A stretch of DNA of 64,000 bases from Nostoc piscinale CENA21 (GTDB taxonomy: Bacteria; Cyanobacteriota; Cyanobacteriia; Cyanobacteriales; Nostocaceae). Each line of letters opens with the position of its first letter. The stretch's first letter is position 1. Shown one piece after another: positions 9,095 through 18,622 of the stretch. The translations under genes and the position numbers were made by a program. Location of the stretch: assembly GCF_001298445.1 (NCBI RefSeq), contig NZ_CP012036.1, positions 6,511,525-6,575,524 of the forward strand, read 5' to 3'. The notes under the pieces were generated by a model, which was given only the letters and a program-made list of their open reading frames with translations, was not told the DNA's origin and ran no database searches.

Positions 9095-10210
9095 ATGCCT
9101 AGTGATCGACACGGTCAGAAATCAAACTTTGGGATTGTAGCGATCGCTGCTTCTGCTGGAGGAGTGACAGCAATTCGTAATGTTCTTTCAGGGTTGCCTA
9201 GTGACTTTCCTGTTCCTATTTTGTGCCTACAGCATTTGAATCCCTTCGATACTAACGTTTTAGCTCAAGTTTTACAGTTAAGAACCCATCTCACAGTACG
9301 CTGGGCGTATGGTGGAGAGCAACTCAAGGCAAGTGTTGTATATGTGTGTCCACCAGGACATTACTTTGTTGTTCATGCTAACGGTACAATTTCTCTGGCA
9401 CAGCAAGCAATTAAACACGGTTGGCATCACGGTGTAAATAATTTTTTTGAGTCGGTGGCGCAGAGTTATGCAGACCGCGCCGTAGTAGTTGTACTGACTG
9501 GTACTGGCAAAGGCGGTGAAGATGGAGTGCAAGCAGTATCTAAGATGGGTGGTATTGTTCTGGCTCAAGAACCAGCCAGTTCTGTCGCTGATGGAATGCC
9601 CCAAGTGGCGATCGCCACTGGTTGCGTAAACCGAGTTTTACCTTGTGCAGAAATCCCTCCCTTATTAGTGCGTTTGGTATATGAAGGGTGTTCTTTATCC
9701 CAAATACCGAACAATTACGCCAACTTATTTACCACTCAGGAGCAGATATCACCCATACTCGAAGATGCGTTGTCCAGTCTACTTGACAGAGCGATAACAA
9801 TGCACCGTACCGATATGGGCTACATTCATCTATTTAAGCGTCAATCATGCACGCTCGAACTCGCAGTTCAACGCGGCTTTAAAGCAAGTTCATTTGATTA
9901 CTTTAGAACAGTTAACATTACTGATAATTCACCTTGCATCAGTGTTGTGCGTACTGGAGAGTCGATAATTGTTGAAGATATCGAAACTGATCCAATCTTC
10001 AGTTCTCACCGAGCGATCGCATTGGCTGCGGGATATCGTGCTGTTCAATCTATACCACTCACTAGTGACAAAGGCAATTTACTCGGTGTATTGTCTACTC
10101 ATTTTCGTCAACCCCGCCAATTTTTGCCTTGGGAAATGAAGCTCCTCAATATGCACGCTCGTCATGCTGGCAATATTATAGAAATATTTCAAACAGATAC
10201 AGCTACATAA
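9095..10210 (+). CDS. CheB-type methylesterase fused to GAF domain
   Basis: A 371-residue protein. Residues 10-200 form a CheB methylesterase domain with the Ser-His-Asp triad visible as S20 ('ASAGG'), H47 ('CLQHL') and D143 ('GTGKGGEDG'). Residues about 225-365 form a GAF domain ('MGYIHLFKRQSCTLELAVQRG'-like region, 'IPLTSDKGNLLGVLSTHFR'). The N-terminal receiver of classical CheB is missing, so activity must be controlled through the GAF domain or a partner. Classical CheB removes methyl or amide groups from chemoreceptors; no receptor or CheR gene is nearby. It is convergent with the hybrid kinase and downstream of the PAS-receiver gene. Confidence 0.85.
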   Translation: MPSDRHGQKSNFGIVAIAASAGGVTAIRNVLSGLPSDFPVPILCLQHLNPFDTNVLAQVLQLRTHLTVRWAYGGEQLKASVVYVCPPGHYFVVHANGTISLAQQAIKHGWHHGVNNFFESVAQSYADRAVVVVLTGTGKGGEDGVQAVSKMGGIVLAQEPASSVADGMPQVAIATGCVNRVLPCAEIPPLLVRLVYEGCSLSQIPNNYANLFTTQEQISPILEDALSSLLDRAITMHRTDMGYIHLFKRQSCTLELAVQRGFKASSFDYFRTVNITDNSPCISVVRTGESIIVEDIETDPIFSSHRAIALAAGYRAVQSIPLTSDKGNLLGVLSTHFRQPRQFLPWEMKLLNMHARHAGNIIEIFQTDTAT

Positions 10211-10260
10211 GTAGCTTAGTGTAAAGGAAGAAGGCACTCAGGCCTTGCCGGAGAAGTCAT

Positions 10261-13200
10261 TCATTTTTGACTTTTAACTTTTGCCTTTTGACTTACTAAA
10301 GGCAATGTAACAGTAAAAGTTGTACCCTGCCCAATACCAGGGCTTTGAGCAGTGATTGTACCGCCGTGAAGTTCCACCAAATTACGAGCGATCGCCAGCC
10401 CTAAGCCTAGCCCTTTTTTTGTACTTGGGGCTTGATAAAATGTATCAAAAATGAGTGGTAATAGCTCCGCATCAATGCCGCAGCCAGTGTCACTGATGAT
10501 CATCTGGGCTTGATGTTCATCAGTTGCTAGAGCAAGTTCAACTCTCCCCCTACTGGGAGTAAATTTGACCGCATTATTCAGTAAATTTAAGATAATTTGC
10601 TGTAAACGGTGTGGGTCGCCTTGTACTATTACTGGTACAGGCTCAAGCTGAGACTGCAAGAGAATTTCTTTGGTTGCTAACGATTGTTGCAATGAAGCGA
10701 TCGCATCTTCAATTACTTTTTGCAGTTGGACTGGTTCTAAATTCAGGTTGACTTTACCCGCAGTGATTCGTGAGATGTCGAGTAAATCTTCAACTAGTTT
10801 TGCTTGCAAGGTGGCATTGCGCTCAATTGTCTCTAAGGCTTTGGAGAGCATAGCCGGATTGGGTGGATCGCTTTGCAGTAGCCTTGTCCAACCGAGAATG
10901 GCGGCTAAGGGGGTATTCAGTTCGTGAGAAACTAATGATAGTACTTCATCTTTGTGACGGCTAATTGTTCTCTCTTGCTGGAGTGCTTGAGAGCGTGAAT
11001 GTGCCATTTGTAGACAGGCATTAACACGGGTAACAAGTTCTTGTGCAGAAAAGGGTTTAATTAAGTAATCGTCAGCCCCAGCCAGGAGTCCTTCAATTAC
11101 AGATTCTTCCCCAGCACGAGCCGAAAGCAGAATTATCGGTATTTCCTTTGTCCGCGCATCAGCCCGTAATGCTTTCAATAACTCAAAGCCGTCTAATCCT
11201 GGCATCATCACATCACTTACAACCAAATCCGGCACTCTTTGAGTAGCCGCAGTCAGCGCAGTCATCCCATCAGCAACGGCTTCTACTTCTACGTGTTCGC
11301 TCAATATCCGCGTCAGGTAATCGCGCATATCAGCGTTGTCATCAACGATGAGAATACGAGCAGAGGGGAGTGATTGTTGTAAGTTCTCCCCTGCTCCCTG
11401 CTCCCTGCTCCCTGCTTCTTCTACTATCCACCGCTCTGCTTCCTGCACATAAGACGCTGCGCCTAATGCAGTTGATGTCAGGGTGCGTGTAGCTTGAATA
11501 TGTTCGCTTGGCAGGTGGGCTGTACCTAGTGGAATTGTGACGGTGAAACAGCTGCCCACTCCTAGAGTGCTACTTACGTCTATGGTTCCACTGTGCATTT
11601 TGATTAATTCTTGCACTAAAGCTAGACCAATACCGGAACCTTCATGTGTTCTGGCTTTTGCTCCTCGCACTTGGTAAAATCGCTTAAATAAATGGGGCTG
11701 TTCTTCTGGCTCAATCCCGGTGCCTGTATCTTCTATCTGTAGTTGTACATGATGGTCATCGGCAAGATGCAGCCTGACGGCGATTTCGCCTTCTAGGGTA
11801 AATTTAAAGGCGTTGGAGAGCAAATTCAGGACAATTTTCTCCCACATTTCCCGGTCTACGTATACAGGCTCGCTTATGGGTGGGCAATCGACTACTAGCC
11901 GCAACCCTACCCGTTCAATGGCGGAACGAAATAGACTGGCTAATTCAGTTGTGTACAGTGCCAAGTCGGTCGGTTCATAAACTGCTGACCTGCGTCCGGC
12001 TTCGATGCGGGAGAAGTCGAGCAGGGTATTAACCAGTTTCAGCAAACGTAAACTGTTACGATGGGCGAGTTCTAACCTTTCACGTTGTGCTGGAGGTAAG
12101 GGATTGGCAGAATCGCTCAACGCATCTTGCACCGGAGCGAGTAACAGTGTCAGGGGCGTGCGAAATTCGTGAGAAACGTTGCTGAAGAAAAGAGTTTTGG
12201 CGCGATCGAGTTCTGCCAATGACTCTGCGCGTTGGCGTTCTTCTTCGCGGGCAGATTGTTCTCGAACTCGCTGAATTTCTGATTCACGCAATTCTGTTTC
12301 GGCACGAGCGCGGATGATGGTTGCCCAGATGCGTTCGGCAGTTTCGCGCACCAGTTCAACTTCCGTCGCTGACCACTGGCGCGGTACAGGTTCAGTAACG
12401 CAGAGCGAGCCTACCAACGTGCCTGCTTTGATCAGCGGTGAGGTGATATGCGCGGCAATTTTGACAGCCACCATCATCTCACGGTCGGCTTCGGGAATGA
12501 TGTCCGAGGTTTGGGCATCCGCGACGATGATGGCTTCGCCCCTTTTCAAGAACGGCAGAGTCCAGTCGTAATCCGTTAACCGATAAACGCCAACGAGCGA
12601 GGGCGAGTCACCGCGCAAATAATTTTGATTGACGCGCGTATAACCCTCTACCTCATTGACTTCGACATAGTAGGCGCGGTCAACGTTCAAATGCTCGCCC
12701 AGCAGACGGCACGCTTGGGCCTGAATTTGAACGGGGTCAGAGAGCGATCGCAGGGCATCCGACAACTTCACCCGGAACGCATCCATCTCAGCAGCGCGGC
12801 GCAGTTGGGCTTCTGTGCGCTTGCGATCGGTTACGTCTCGGAAAACGGCGGCAACGCTGCGGCTCTCTTGCCCACCCACTTTAAAGGCGTAAAAATCAAA
12901 CCACCGCCCATGCGGTTCGGCGTAATATTCAGCGCGCACGGACTCGCCAGTCAGCGCCACGCCCCCGTAGATTTCATACCAGTAGTCTTCGTAACGCGGG
13001 TCAATCTCGCGCATCCGTTGCCCGGAAAAGTCCCGCCCAGCGAGGCGTATCGCTGCTGGATTCGCTTCAAGGTAAAGAATGTCAACAGGTTTGTCGTTCT
13101 TGTCAAAAATGACATCGCAAAGCAGGAAGCCTTCGTCGATCGAATTGAACAGCGATCGGTATTTCGCTTCCGACTGGCGCAGGTCTGCTTCGGCGCGGGC

Positions 13201-15648
13201 GCGTTCGATGCGGAGCCAAACGCGGGCGGAGAGTTCCCGCAAAAGTTCGATTTCGTCCTCGCGCCAAACCGAAGGCTGGTTGCGCGTGACACCCAGATCG
13301 AAAACCCAGCGTCCATTGCTTAAGTAGGGCGTGTTGACGATCGAAGCGATGTCGAACGCCTCAAACGAGGCTATCTGTTCGGGCGATCGCGTTCCGTCGC
13401 GCACGTCGTTCACGACCATCGAATGTCCGGAGGAGAGCAGGCGGTTTTCTTGTTCGGTGTGATAATCGGCGAGGATGTAGCTCCCGCTAATCTCAAGCTG
13501 ACCGGCGGGACGGCTGGGGAGCAGATAGGTGCATTCGCCTGCCTCTGGGTTAATCTCAACAAACAGGTAGCGCGAGAGATTGAGATGTTCGGCGATACGT
13601 TTGCCCGCCATTTCCATGATTTCTTCGGCAGTGGCAAGCGGCGCAAAATCGTTCATCAAATCGGCGAGGAAAGCGAGATTTGCTTCGCGGCGTTTGCGAT
13701 CGGTGATGTCAGTAAACAGGACTGCTACGCGACGGCTTCCAGCTTCGCCCAACCGGAAAGCGTAGAGGTCAAAGACGCGACCCAGGGTGGTTTCATTCTG
13801 CTCAAACCGGATCGGTTCACCCGTTTCGGCAATACGTCCATAAATTTGCGCCCAATTTGGATTGGGTTTCCCCAGAAGCTCGGTGGCTTTACGTCCGACT
13901 GGATACTCCATGCCGGTCTGCTTCACGAAAGCGGGATTGACTTCCAAAAACAGGAAATCATTCCATTCACCGTTGTCGTCTGCCAAAACTTCAACAACCG
14001 CATAGGCTTCGTCCATCGAATTGAACAGCGATCGATAGTTTTCTTCCGACTCGTGCAGGGCGTTTGCCACTTGCCGTTGCTCAATCAAGTCAGCAGCTTG
14101 ACGAGCCAGTAAATCGAGAAACCGCAGTTCGCGATCGCTCGGTCGATGGTGTTTGCGCCAATGGGTCGAAACCATGCCGATCGCTTTGCCAGAACGGGCG
14201 AGCAATGGCGTGGATTGTGCTGAAAGCAAGCCTGCTTCGACGTGTATTCGCATCGATCCGTCGGGGTCTTCGCTTTCGGGGACATCAAAATCAACAAAGG
14301 TGCGCTTGCCCGTTGCCAATGCGATGCCGTAGGGTGTATTTGAACGGGCGTTGACGCGGTAGAAATGGTCGGTCATATCGCGTTCAAGTCCCTGAGTTGC
14401 CAGCAGTAGTAAATCCTGTGTCGCTTCATCGAGAATTTGCACCGTTCCGGCATCGGCTTGGGTAAGGGCGATCGCTGCTGCCATAATCTCTTGATACAGC
14501 GTTTGAATGTTGTCAAGAGTCACCAGTCGGGCGCTGAGTTCTTGCAACAGTTGCGTGTCTCTCAGGTCTTGAGCGATCGCGGCTTCGGTTTGTTGGCGTT
14601 GCGTAGCTTGCCGATAGGCATCGCTAATGTCGTAAGAAACCACAAGCACTGCATATATTTCCCCATTTTCAGCCCGGAGTGGCGTTCCTCGTGAGATGTA
14701 GGTGCGATCGTGGGAATGATGTTCGTGTTCAAACTGTTCCCCGTTAAATGCTTGGCGATACCTCGGTTCGTAACTCGCGGCTAATTCGGGCGGTAAAACC
14801 TCGAAAATTGTACGCCCAACAAAATCTTCACTTGTGAATCCAGCGATCGCTAATGCTTCTCCTTGCGCCAGTAAATAGCGGAGATTGCGATCGACTATAA
14901 ACGCCGCTCCACCCGGAAGATTTGAGATTAAAGCACGCGTTAGCGAAGCTTTCCGAAGGAATCGCTCTTCTGCTAACCTGCGTTCCCTAATTTCCGCCTC
15001 TAACGTCGCATTCTTCGCCAGTAATTCTCCTGTTTGGCGTTGCTGCAACAGTAAGGCTGTGGCTGTAAAGTCTGCTAAACTCGCCATTATCCGCACATCT
15101 TCGCTGTCAAAGTGCCGTTGGTCAGAGTGCGACATAATCCAAATCGTACCCAGAGCCTGATTCTCGGCAATTAAGGGTAAGACTAAACCTTCAACAATAG
15201 GAGTGTTTGCTGCCTGTAAATAAGTAAAATACCGTTCAGGATAAGAATAAAGCTGAGGAGAACCGCGTTCGAGGCAGACTCCACAAGGGCTAAAGTCACG
15301 GGGTGTAGTGCCACCTACGTACTGTTTTAACGCTCCTGCTAACACATTCCAGCGAAATACTTCTTCACCAGTTGGGGTTGTCTCTATTAAACTTACGCCG
15401 GCGGTTCCGGCATTGCACAAATCGAGTGCTATATCAACCAAGTTTTGGAGCAGGGTGAGAGAATTACTTGCCATTTGCCGTGCCAGGGCTTGCATTGCCT
15501 CAGCTTGTGCTTGCCAGTCGGGAGTCCGGAAAACACGCCCAGATAACTCCTCAGTAATCAAAATGTCGTTTAGTGTAATTTTTTGATACTCTTCTTGAGG
15601 CATGGCATTACTTACTCTACCCAGAAAAGATATTGTTTTAGAAAGCAA
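10261..15648 (-). CDS. Giant hybrid sensor histidine kinase (GAF/PAS, two kinase modules)
   Basis: A 1795-residue cytoplasmic-looking sensor kinase. Order by residue: GAF (about 45-205), PAS (235-350), GAF (380-520), PAS (540-652), GAF (675-806), PAS (830-940), GAF (963-1106), HisKA with H1160 ('SNVSHEFRTPL'), HATPase (1265-1370), receiver with D1479 ('VSDVMMPGLDGFEL'), second HisKA with H1575 ('SLVSHELNTPL') and second HATPase (1683-1786). The second and third PAS-GAF units resemble each other ('YRSLFNSMDEAYAV' and 'YRSLFNSIDEGFLL'), pointing to internal duplication. DNA of about 12.2-14.5 kb looks richer in G+C than both ends. The linker before the receiver is partly encoded by heptamer repeats. 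The signal sensed is unknown. Convergent with the CheB-GAF gene. Confidence 0.93.
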   Translation of the reverse strand: MLSKTISFLGRVSNAMPQEEYQKITLNDILITEELSGRVFRTPDWQAQAEAMQALARQMASNSLTLLQNLVDIALDLCNAGTAGVSLIETTPTGEEVFRWNVLAGALKQYVGGTTPRDFSPCGVCLERGSPQLYSYPERYFTYLQAANTPIVEGLVLPLIAENQALGTIWIMSHSDQRHFDSEDVRIMASLADFTATALLLQQRQTGELLAKNATLEAEIRERRLAEERFLRKASLTRALISNLPGGAAFIVDRNLRYLLAQGEALAIAGFTSEDFVGRTIFEVLPPELAASYEPRYRQAFNGEQFEHEHHSHDRTYISRGTPLRAENGEIYAVLVVSYDISDAYRQATQRQQTEAAIAQDLRDTQLLQELSARLVTLDNIQTLYQEIMAAAIALTQADAGTVQILDEATQDLLLLATQGLERDMTDHFYRVNARSNTPYGIALATGKRTFVDFDVPESEDPDGSMRIHVEAGLLSAQSTPLLARSGKAIGMVSTHWRKHHRPSDRELRFLDLLARQAADLIEQRQVANALHESEENYRSLFNSMDEAYAVVEVLADDNGEWNDFLFLEVNPAFVKQTGMEYPVGRKATELLGKPNPNWAQIYGRIAETGEPIRFEQNETTLGRVFDLYAFRLGEAGSRRVAVLFTDITDRKRREANLAFLADLMNDFAPLATAEEIMEMAGKRIAEHLNLSRYLFVEINPEAGECTYLLPSRPAGQLEISGSYILADYHTEQENRLLSSGHSMVVNDVRDGTRSPEQIASFEAFDIASIVNTPYLSNGRWVFDLGVTRNQPSVWREDEIELLRELSARVWLRIERARAEADLRQSEAKYRSLFNSIDEGFLLCDVIFDKNDKPVDILYLEANPAAIRLAGRDFSGQRMREIDPRYEDYWYEIYGGVALTGESVRAEYYAEPHGRWFDFYAFKVGGQESRSVAAVFRDVTDRKRTEAQLRRAAEMDAFRVKLSDALRSLSDPVQIQAQACRLLGEHLNVDRAYYVEVNEVEGYTRVNQNYLRGDSPSLVGVYRLTDYDWTLPFLKRGEAIIVADAQTSDIIPEADREMMVAVKIAAHITSPLIKAGTLVGSLCVTEPVPRQWSATEVELVRETAERIWATIIRARAETELRESEIQRVREQSAREEERQRAESLAELDRAKTLFFSNVSHEFRTPLTLLLAPVQDALSDSANPLPPAQRERLELAHRNSLRLLKLVNTLLDFSRIEAGRRSAVYEPTDLALYTTELASLFRSAIERVGLRLVVDCPPISEPVYVDREMWEKIVLNLLSNAFKFTLEGEIAVRLHLADDHHVQLQIEDTGTGIEPEEQPHLFKRFYQVRGAKARTHEGSGIGLALVQELIKMHSGTIDVSSTLGVGSCFTVTIPLGTAHLPSEHIQATRTLTSTALGAASYVQEAERWIVEEAGSREQGAGENLQQSLPSARILIVDDNADMRDYLTRILSEHVEVEAVADGMTALTAATQRVPDLVVSDVMMPGLDGFELLKALRADARTKEIPIILLSARAGEESVIEGLLAGADDYLIKPFSAQELVTRVNACLQMAHSRSQALQQERTISRHKDEVLSLVSHELNTPLAAILGWTRLLQSDPPNPAMLSKALETIERNATLQAKLVEDLLDISRITAGKVNLNLEPVQLQKVIEDAIASLQQSLATKEILLQSQLEPVPVIVQGDPHRLQQIILNLLNNAVKFTPSRGRVELALATDEHQAQMIISDTGCGIDAELLPLIFDTFYQAPSTKKGLGLGLAIARNLVELHGGTITAQSPGIGQGTTFTVTLPLVSQKAKVKSQK
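11393..11413. repeat. Heptamer tandem repeat inside kinase gene
   Basis: Three perfect GCTCCCT units plus partial copies on both sides, inside the hybrid kinase coding region. On the coding strand it encodes the linker 'EAGSREQGAGENL' between the first ATPase domain and the receiver. Confidence 0.8.
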
Positions 15649-15788
15649 CCATCATCAATAGTAATTCTATGGTAATAAATATTACACATTTTCTCACTTT
15701 GGCGCTGTAGGCTTGAAAGTTGATGAGCGATCGCCAACCCTCAACTTAGTACTCCACCCTATTGATTTTGACAGGTTGCGGTTGTTCA

Positions 15789-15820
15789 GATCCCCGACTT
15801 TTTTTAAAAAGTCGGGGATC
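15789..15820. repeat. Palindromic repeat GATCCCCGACTT, copy 1
   Basis: A near-perfect palindrome with arms GATCCCCGACTTTTT and AAAAAGTCGGGGATC. Sister copies at 17606-17638, 25471-25503 and 36799-36829. Confidence 0.8.
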
Positions 15821-15900
15821 TCTAACTGCTCATAAGGTGGTATATGAAGATTTAAATGTTCAAGGCAACTACAAATATTTACACCGCTTTAATTATCAAT

Positions 15901-16182
15901 ATGCTTTCCGACGTTTATTATCTAGTGCGTTCCAAAACCGATGGTCGTTATCTGACAGCACGTCCCAATTCGGAAGATTTAGGTTACATATTACTGTTTC
16001 GAGAAAATTTTGATGCTTTAAGCTATCTCAATACTCATGCAGCAGAAGTAGCAAATCGCTTTGCTGTGGAGTCTCTTCCAGGTAGCCAAATCAGCAGCTT
16101 GCTCAAACGTTGGGGTTTTCTTGGAGTAGCAATTGTTACTGACCCTTTGTTACCCAAAGTAGAGTTTTTACAGCATGGTTGA
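15901..16182 (+). CDS. Small conserved cyanobacterial protein, unknown function
   Basis: 93 residues from the ATG at 15901 ('MLSDVYYLVRSKTDGRYLTA'). An earlier ATG at 15856 would add 15 residues that look unlike coding sequence, so I prefer the later start. There is no signal peptide or membrane segment; the sequence is a compact alpha/beta type with 'GYILLFRENFDALSYLNTHA'. I recognise it only as a hypothetical protein of cyanobacteria. It lies between the hybrid kinase and lspA, with no clear operon partner. Confidence 0.65.
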   Translation: MLSDVYYLVRSKTDGRYLTARPNSEDLGYILLFRENFDALSYLNTHAAEVANRFAVESLPGSQISSLLKRWGFLGVAIVTDPLLPKVEFLQHG

Positions 16183-16265
16183 GTAGAGTCATTGGTTAAT
16201 AGTCAATAACACCAAGCTCTCCCCTGCTCCCGGTGATTATTATTGGCCTTTCGCCAGAAACAAGC

Positions 16266-16739
16266 TCACCTTCTCCTGGGGGTGGTGGGTGTTTTTTGGA
16301 ATGAAGCGATGAGCAAACAAACAATACCAATACTGATAAATGAATCGGCAATATTAAATACAGCAAAATTAATCAAACGAAAATCTAAAAAATCTACTAC
16401 ATAGCCTAAAATAAAGCGATCAATACCATTACCCATCGCCCCGCCTAAGATTAAACCATAACCCAACTGATCCCAACGATTTAGCATTGAACCAAACAAA
16501 CCCAAGGCGATCAATACTAAACTGACTCCTAAAGATAACCAGCGCAACCACTCTACCTTGCCACTGAATAGGCTAAAAGCTGCACCAGTATTAGTCACAT
16601 AAGTAAAGTGAAATACTCCTGGTATCAGTGGTAATGTATCTCCTAATTTAAAGGTTTGCACGACCCAATATTTGGTCAGTTGATCTAAGAAAAAGGCAGT
16701 GAAGGCCGCAATCCAAAACAGGCGATTTTTTAAATTCAT
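16266..16739 (-). CDS. lspA: Lipoprotein signal peptidase
   Basis: A 157-residue inner-membrane aspartic protease (signal peptidase II) that removes signal peptides from diacylglyceryl-modified prolipoproteins. Four membrane helices are visible. The two catalytic Asp regions are 'GGAMGNGIDRFILGYVVDFL' and 'FAVFNIADSFISIG', as expected for the family. Length is normal. It lies 80 bases downstream of the bioY-like gene on the same strand, with a heptamer repeat in between; this order is common in cyanobacteria. Confidence 0.96.
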   Translation of the reverse strand: MNLKNRLFWIAAFTAFFLDQLTKYWVVQTFKLGDTLPLIPGVFHFTYVTNTGAAFSLFSGKVEWLRWLSLGVSLVLIALGLFGSMLNRWDQLGYGLILGGAMGNGIDRFILGYVVDFLDFRLINFAVFNIADSFISIGIVCLLIASFQKTPTTPRRR

Positions 16740-16754
16740 GGTGAGTTAATTAAG

Positions 16755-16782
16755 AGTCATTAGTCATTGGTCATTAGTCATT
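16755..16782. repeat. Tandem heptamers (AGTCATT type)
   Basis: Four consecutive AGTCATT/GGTCATT heptamers between bioY and lspA, of the same type as those after apt. Confidence 0.7.
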
Positions 16783-16819
16783 AGCTTTTGACAAAGGACA
16801 AATGACACAGGACTAATAA

Positions 16820-17443
16820 CTAATAAAACATTAAATGGCGTAATAAATAAGCTATTGAGGTAACAGCGCAAACTACAGCTAATTGTCCTGGTACGGCAAA
16901 CCAAGAATATTTCAGGATGGCTTGCATTAACGACAGATTTTCTGTACCTTGCCACTGAAAAAAGTAACTAATAGTCAAATAAGTAATACCGCACAAGTGA
17001 ATGGTTAACAAGCCACAAATACAACTAAATGCCAAAGATTCTAGTTTTGGTCTGGCTTGAAACGCCAAAAATCCACAAATCCACGCTCCGGGGATAAAGC
17101 CTAAGAGATAGCCAAACTGGGACAGTCTGACATAACCCAAACCTCCACCTTCGGAGAATACTGGCAATAAAGTTAATCCCATAACTAAGTACGCAATTTG
17201 TGAGAGCGCGCCAGCATTCTGCCCTCCCAAGCAACCTACAAGTAATACGGCACCAATTTGAAAGCTGACACCTAAAGAAAAGGTTTGAATTCCATGTTGA
17301 GTCCAACTCCAAGGCCAGGTGATACTATATGCTTCCAAAAATGTGCCACCCATTGTCAGGAGTAAGCCAATCATAGACCATAATAATTGAACAGTTCCCA
17401 CAATATCTGTACTTTCAGCTATAAATCTCTTGAATATGCTCAA
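16820..17443 (-). CDS. bioY: BioY-type biotin transporter S component
   Basis: A 207-residue membrane protein with about six hydrophobic helices. 'FGYLLGFIPGAWICGFLAF' and 'GLLTIHLCGITYL' are characteristic of BioY, the substrate-binding S component of ECF-type biotin uptake. An ECF T component and ATPases are not in the window; in cyanobacteria they are shared or absent. Located directly before lspA on the same strand, a commonly seen pairing. The family is well supported; biotin specificity is inferred from the family. Confidence 0.85.
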   Translation of the reverse strand: MSIFKRFIAESTDIVGTVQLLWSMIGLLLTMGGTFLEAYSITWPWSWTQHGIQTFSLGVSFQIGAVLLVGCLGGQNAGALSQIAYLVMGLTLLPVFSEGGGLGYVRLSQFGYLLGFIPGAWICGFLAFQARPKLESLAFSCICGLLTIHLCGITYLTISYFFQWQGTENLSLMQAILKYSWFAVPGQLAVVCAVTSIAYLLRHLMFY

Positions 17444-17605
17444 AGACGGTAATTTTTAGGTTTTATAGCAGAAGGCAGGAGGCAGGAGAAAAAGTCTTAC
17501 TAGTCCTGGCATTCAAGCTTTCAATTGTCCTAACATATCTGACTACTGCTATAAGTAAATTAACTGGAGTATTTTTATCCTCAATAACTATGCTTAATCA
17601 GTTTG

Positions 17606-17638
17606 AGATCCCCGATTTCTTGAAGAAGTCGGGGATCT
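17606..17638. repeat. Palindromic repeat GATCCCCGACTT, copy 2
   Basis: Arms AGATCCCCGATTTCTT and AAGAAGTCGGGGATCT in the bioY-cruF spacer. One of four copies in this window. Confidence 0.8.
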
Positions 17639-17713
17639 ACTTGTTCATCAATAATTGAGGATTAGGTACTAAGAAAAATTTCCCCATCATCCCCGGTTTT
17701 TTGCAAGTTTTGA

Positions 17714-18622
17714 CTACTTCAAAGCAACTTTGACGCTGGCTACAGAAACTTCTTGAGTTGCTGGCTCAATGGTAACTTGATTAGGTGCTGCGGATGCTTT
17801 CCACCACAAGGTAATAGCAGGGGTAACACCTAAAACTAAACCAAGTAATACGGGAATAGAGAAACCAGCAGCCAGGCTCATCACTGTAGCAAAACCAAAG
17901 TTACTTAAGTAGACTACTAAAGGTAGATTTAGTTGCGATCGCTCAAACTTAATTGGCTGATTTTTCCACAATAAGGCTGCTACTGTCATAAAGACTGCGC
18001 CAGTACCTAGCCAGCCAGCAAAGTTTTGATAAGGCATCCCAAAGAAAGCGCCTGGTTGTTGCCAATACCAGAAGGGTAAGGTAGTTTGGCTCATGGCTGG
18101 GTCAAGCACAAAATCCCAGGATGTTAGCAGCAAAGAACCCAAGCCAACTGCGCCAATATGCCGCCACAAGCTTGGTTTTGTATCTACTTCTAAACCAGCA
18201 CGGGCTAACAAATAAGATACGCAGCCCAAATAAAACCACGATAAGGGAATTGTAAACGGAACTAAACCAGCAATTTTATATCCCAAACCGCTTAAATATT
18301 GATAGTGACCAAAAGGAAAACCTGTGCTGGTTCCTAATAATTCACTAGTTAAAGAAATTAATACAGCAGGCAGCAGAAATGCCACAGCACGACCCACACC
18401 CAATGTCCGCGAGGCATACAACAATACAGCCGCTGCACCCAAAATCATATAAACTACACCGCCACCAGCCATACTCCACTGCATAGCAGTTTGTCCAAAT
18501 TCAGACAAGTTCAAAATGAGTTCGGCATTGGGTACAACCAATAATATCCCTACTAACCCAAACACCATTGACACAATATGACCGATGAGGCTTACACGCT
18601 CAACGACAACAAGTTGTTTCAT
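17714..18622 (-). CDS. cruF: Carotenoid 1',2'-hydratase (CruF family)
   Basis: A 302-residue membrane protein with about seven hydrophobic helices. The signature 'SELLGTSTGFPFGHYQY' and 'FVLDPAMSQTTLPFWYWQQP' identify the CruF family, which hydrates the psi end of gamma-carotene during synthesis of myxol-type glycosides in cyanobacteria. Length fits. The usual partner, the glycosyltransferase CruG, is not adjacent here. Good family call; exact substrate not shown. Confidence 0.85.
   Translation of the reverse strand: MKQLVVVERVSLIGHIVSMVFGLVGILLVVPNAELILNLSEFGQTAMQWSMAGGGVVYMILGAAAVLLYASRTLGVGRAVAFLLPAVLISLTSELLGTSTGFPFGHYQYLSGLGYKIAGLVPFTIPLSWFYLGCVSYLLARAGLEVDTKPSLWRHIGAVGLGSLLLTSWDFVLDPAMSQTTLPFWYWQQPGAFFGMPYQNFAGWLGTGAVFMTVAALLWKNQPIKFERSQLNLPLVVYLSNFGFATVMSLAAGFSIPVLLGLVLGVTPAITLWWKASAAPNQVTIEPATQEVSVASVKVALK

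Noticed and set aside
12625..13323. Long open frame opposite the hybrid kinase, with others at 13423-14112, 12951-13316 and 13410-13646
   Set aside because: They mirror the G+C-rich part of the kinase gene; composition makes stops rare in the other frames. No start signals or protein-like composition.
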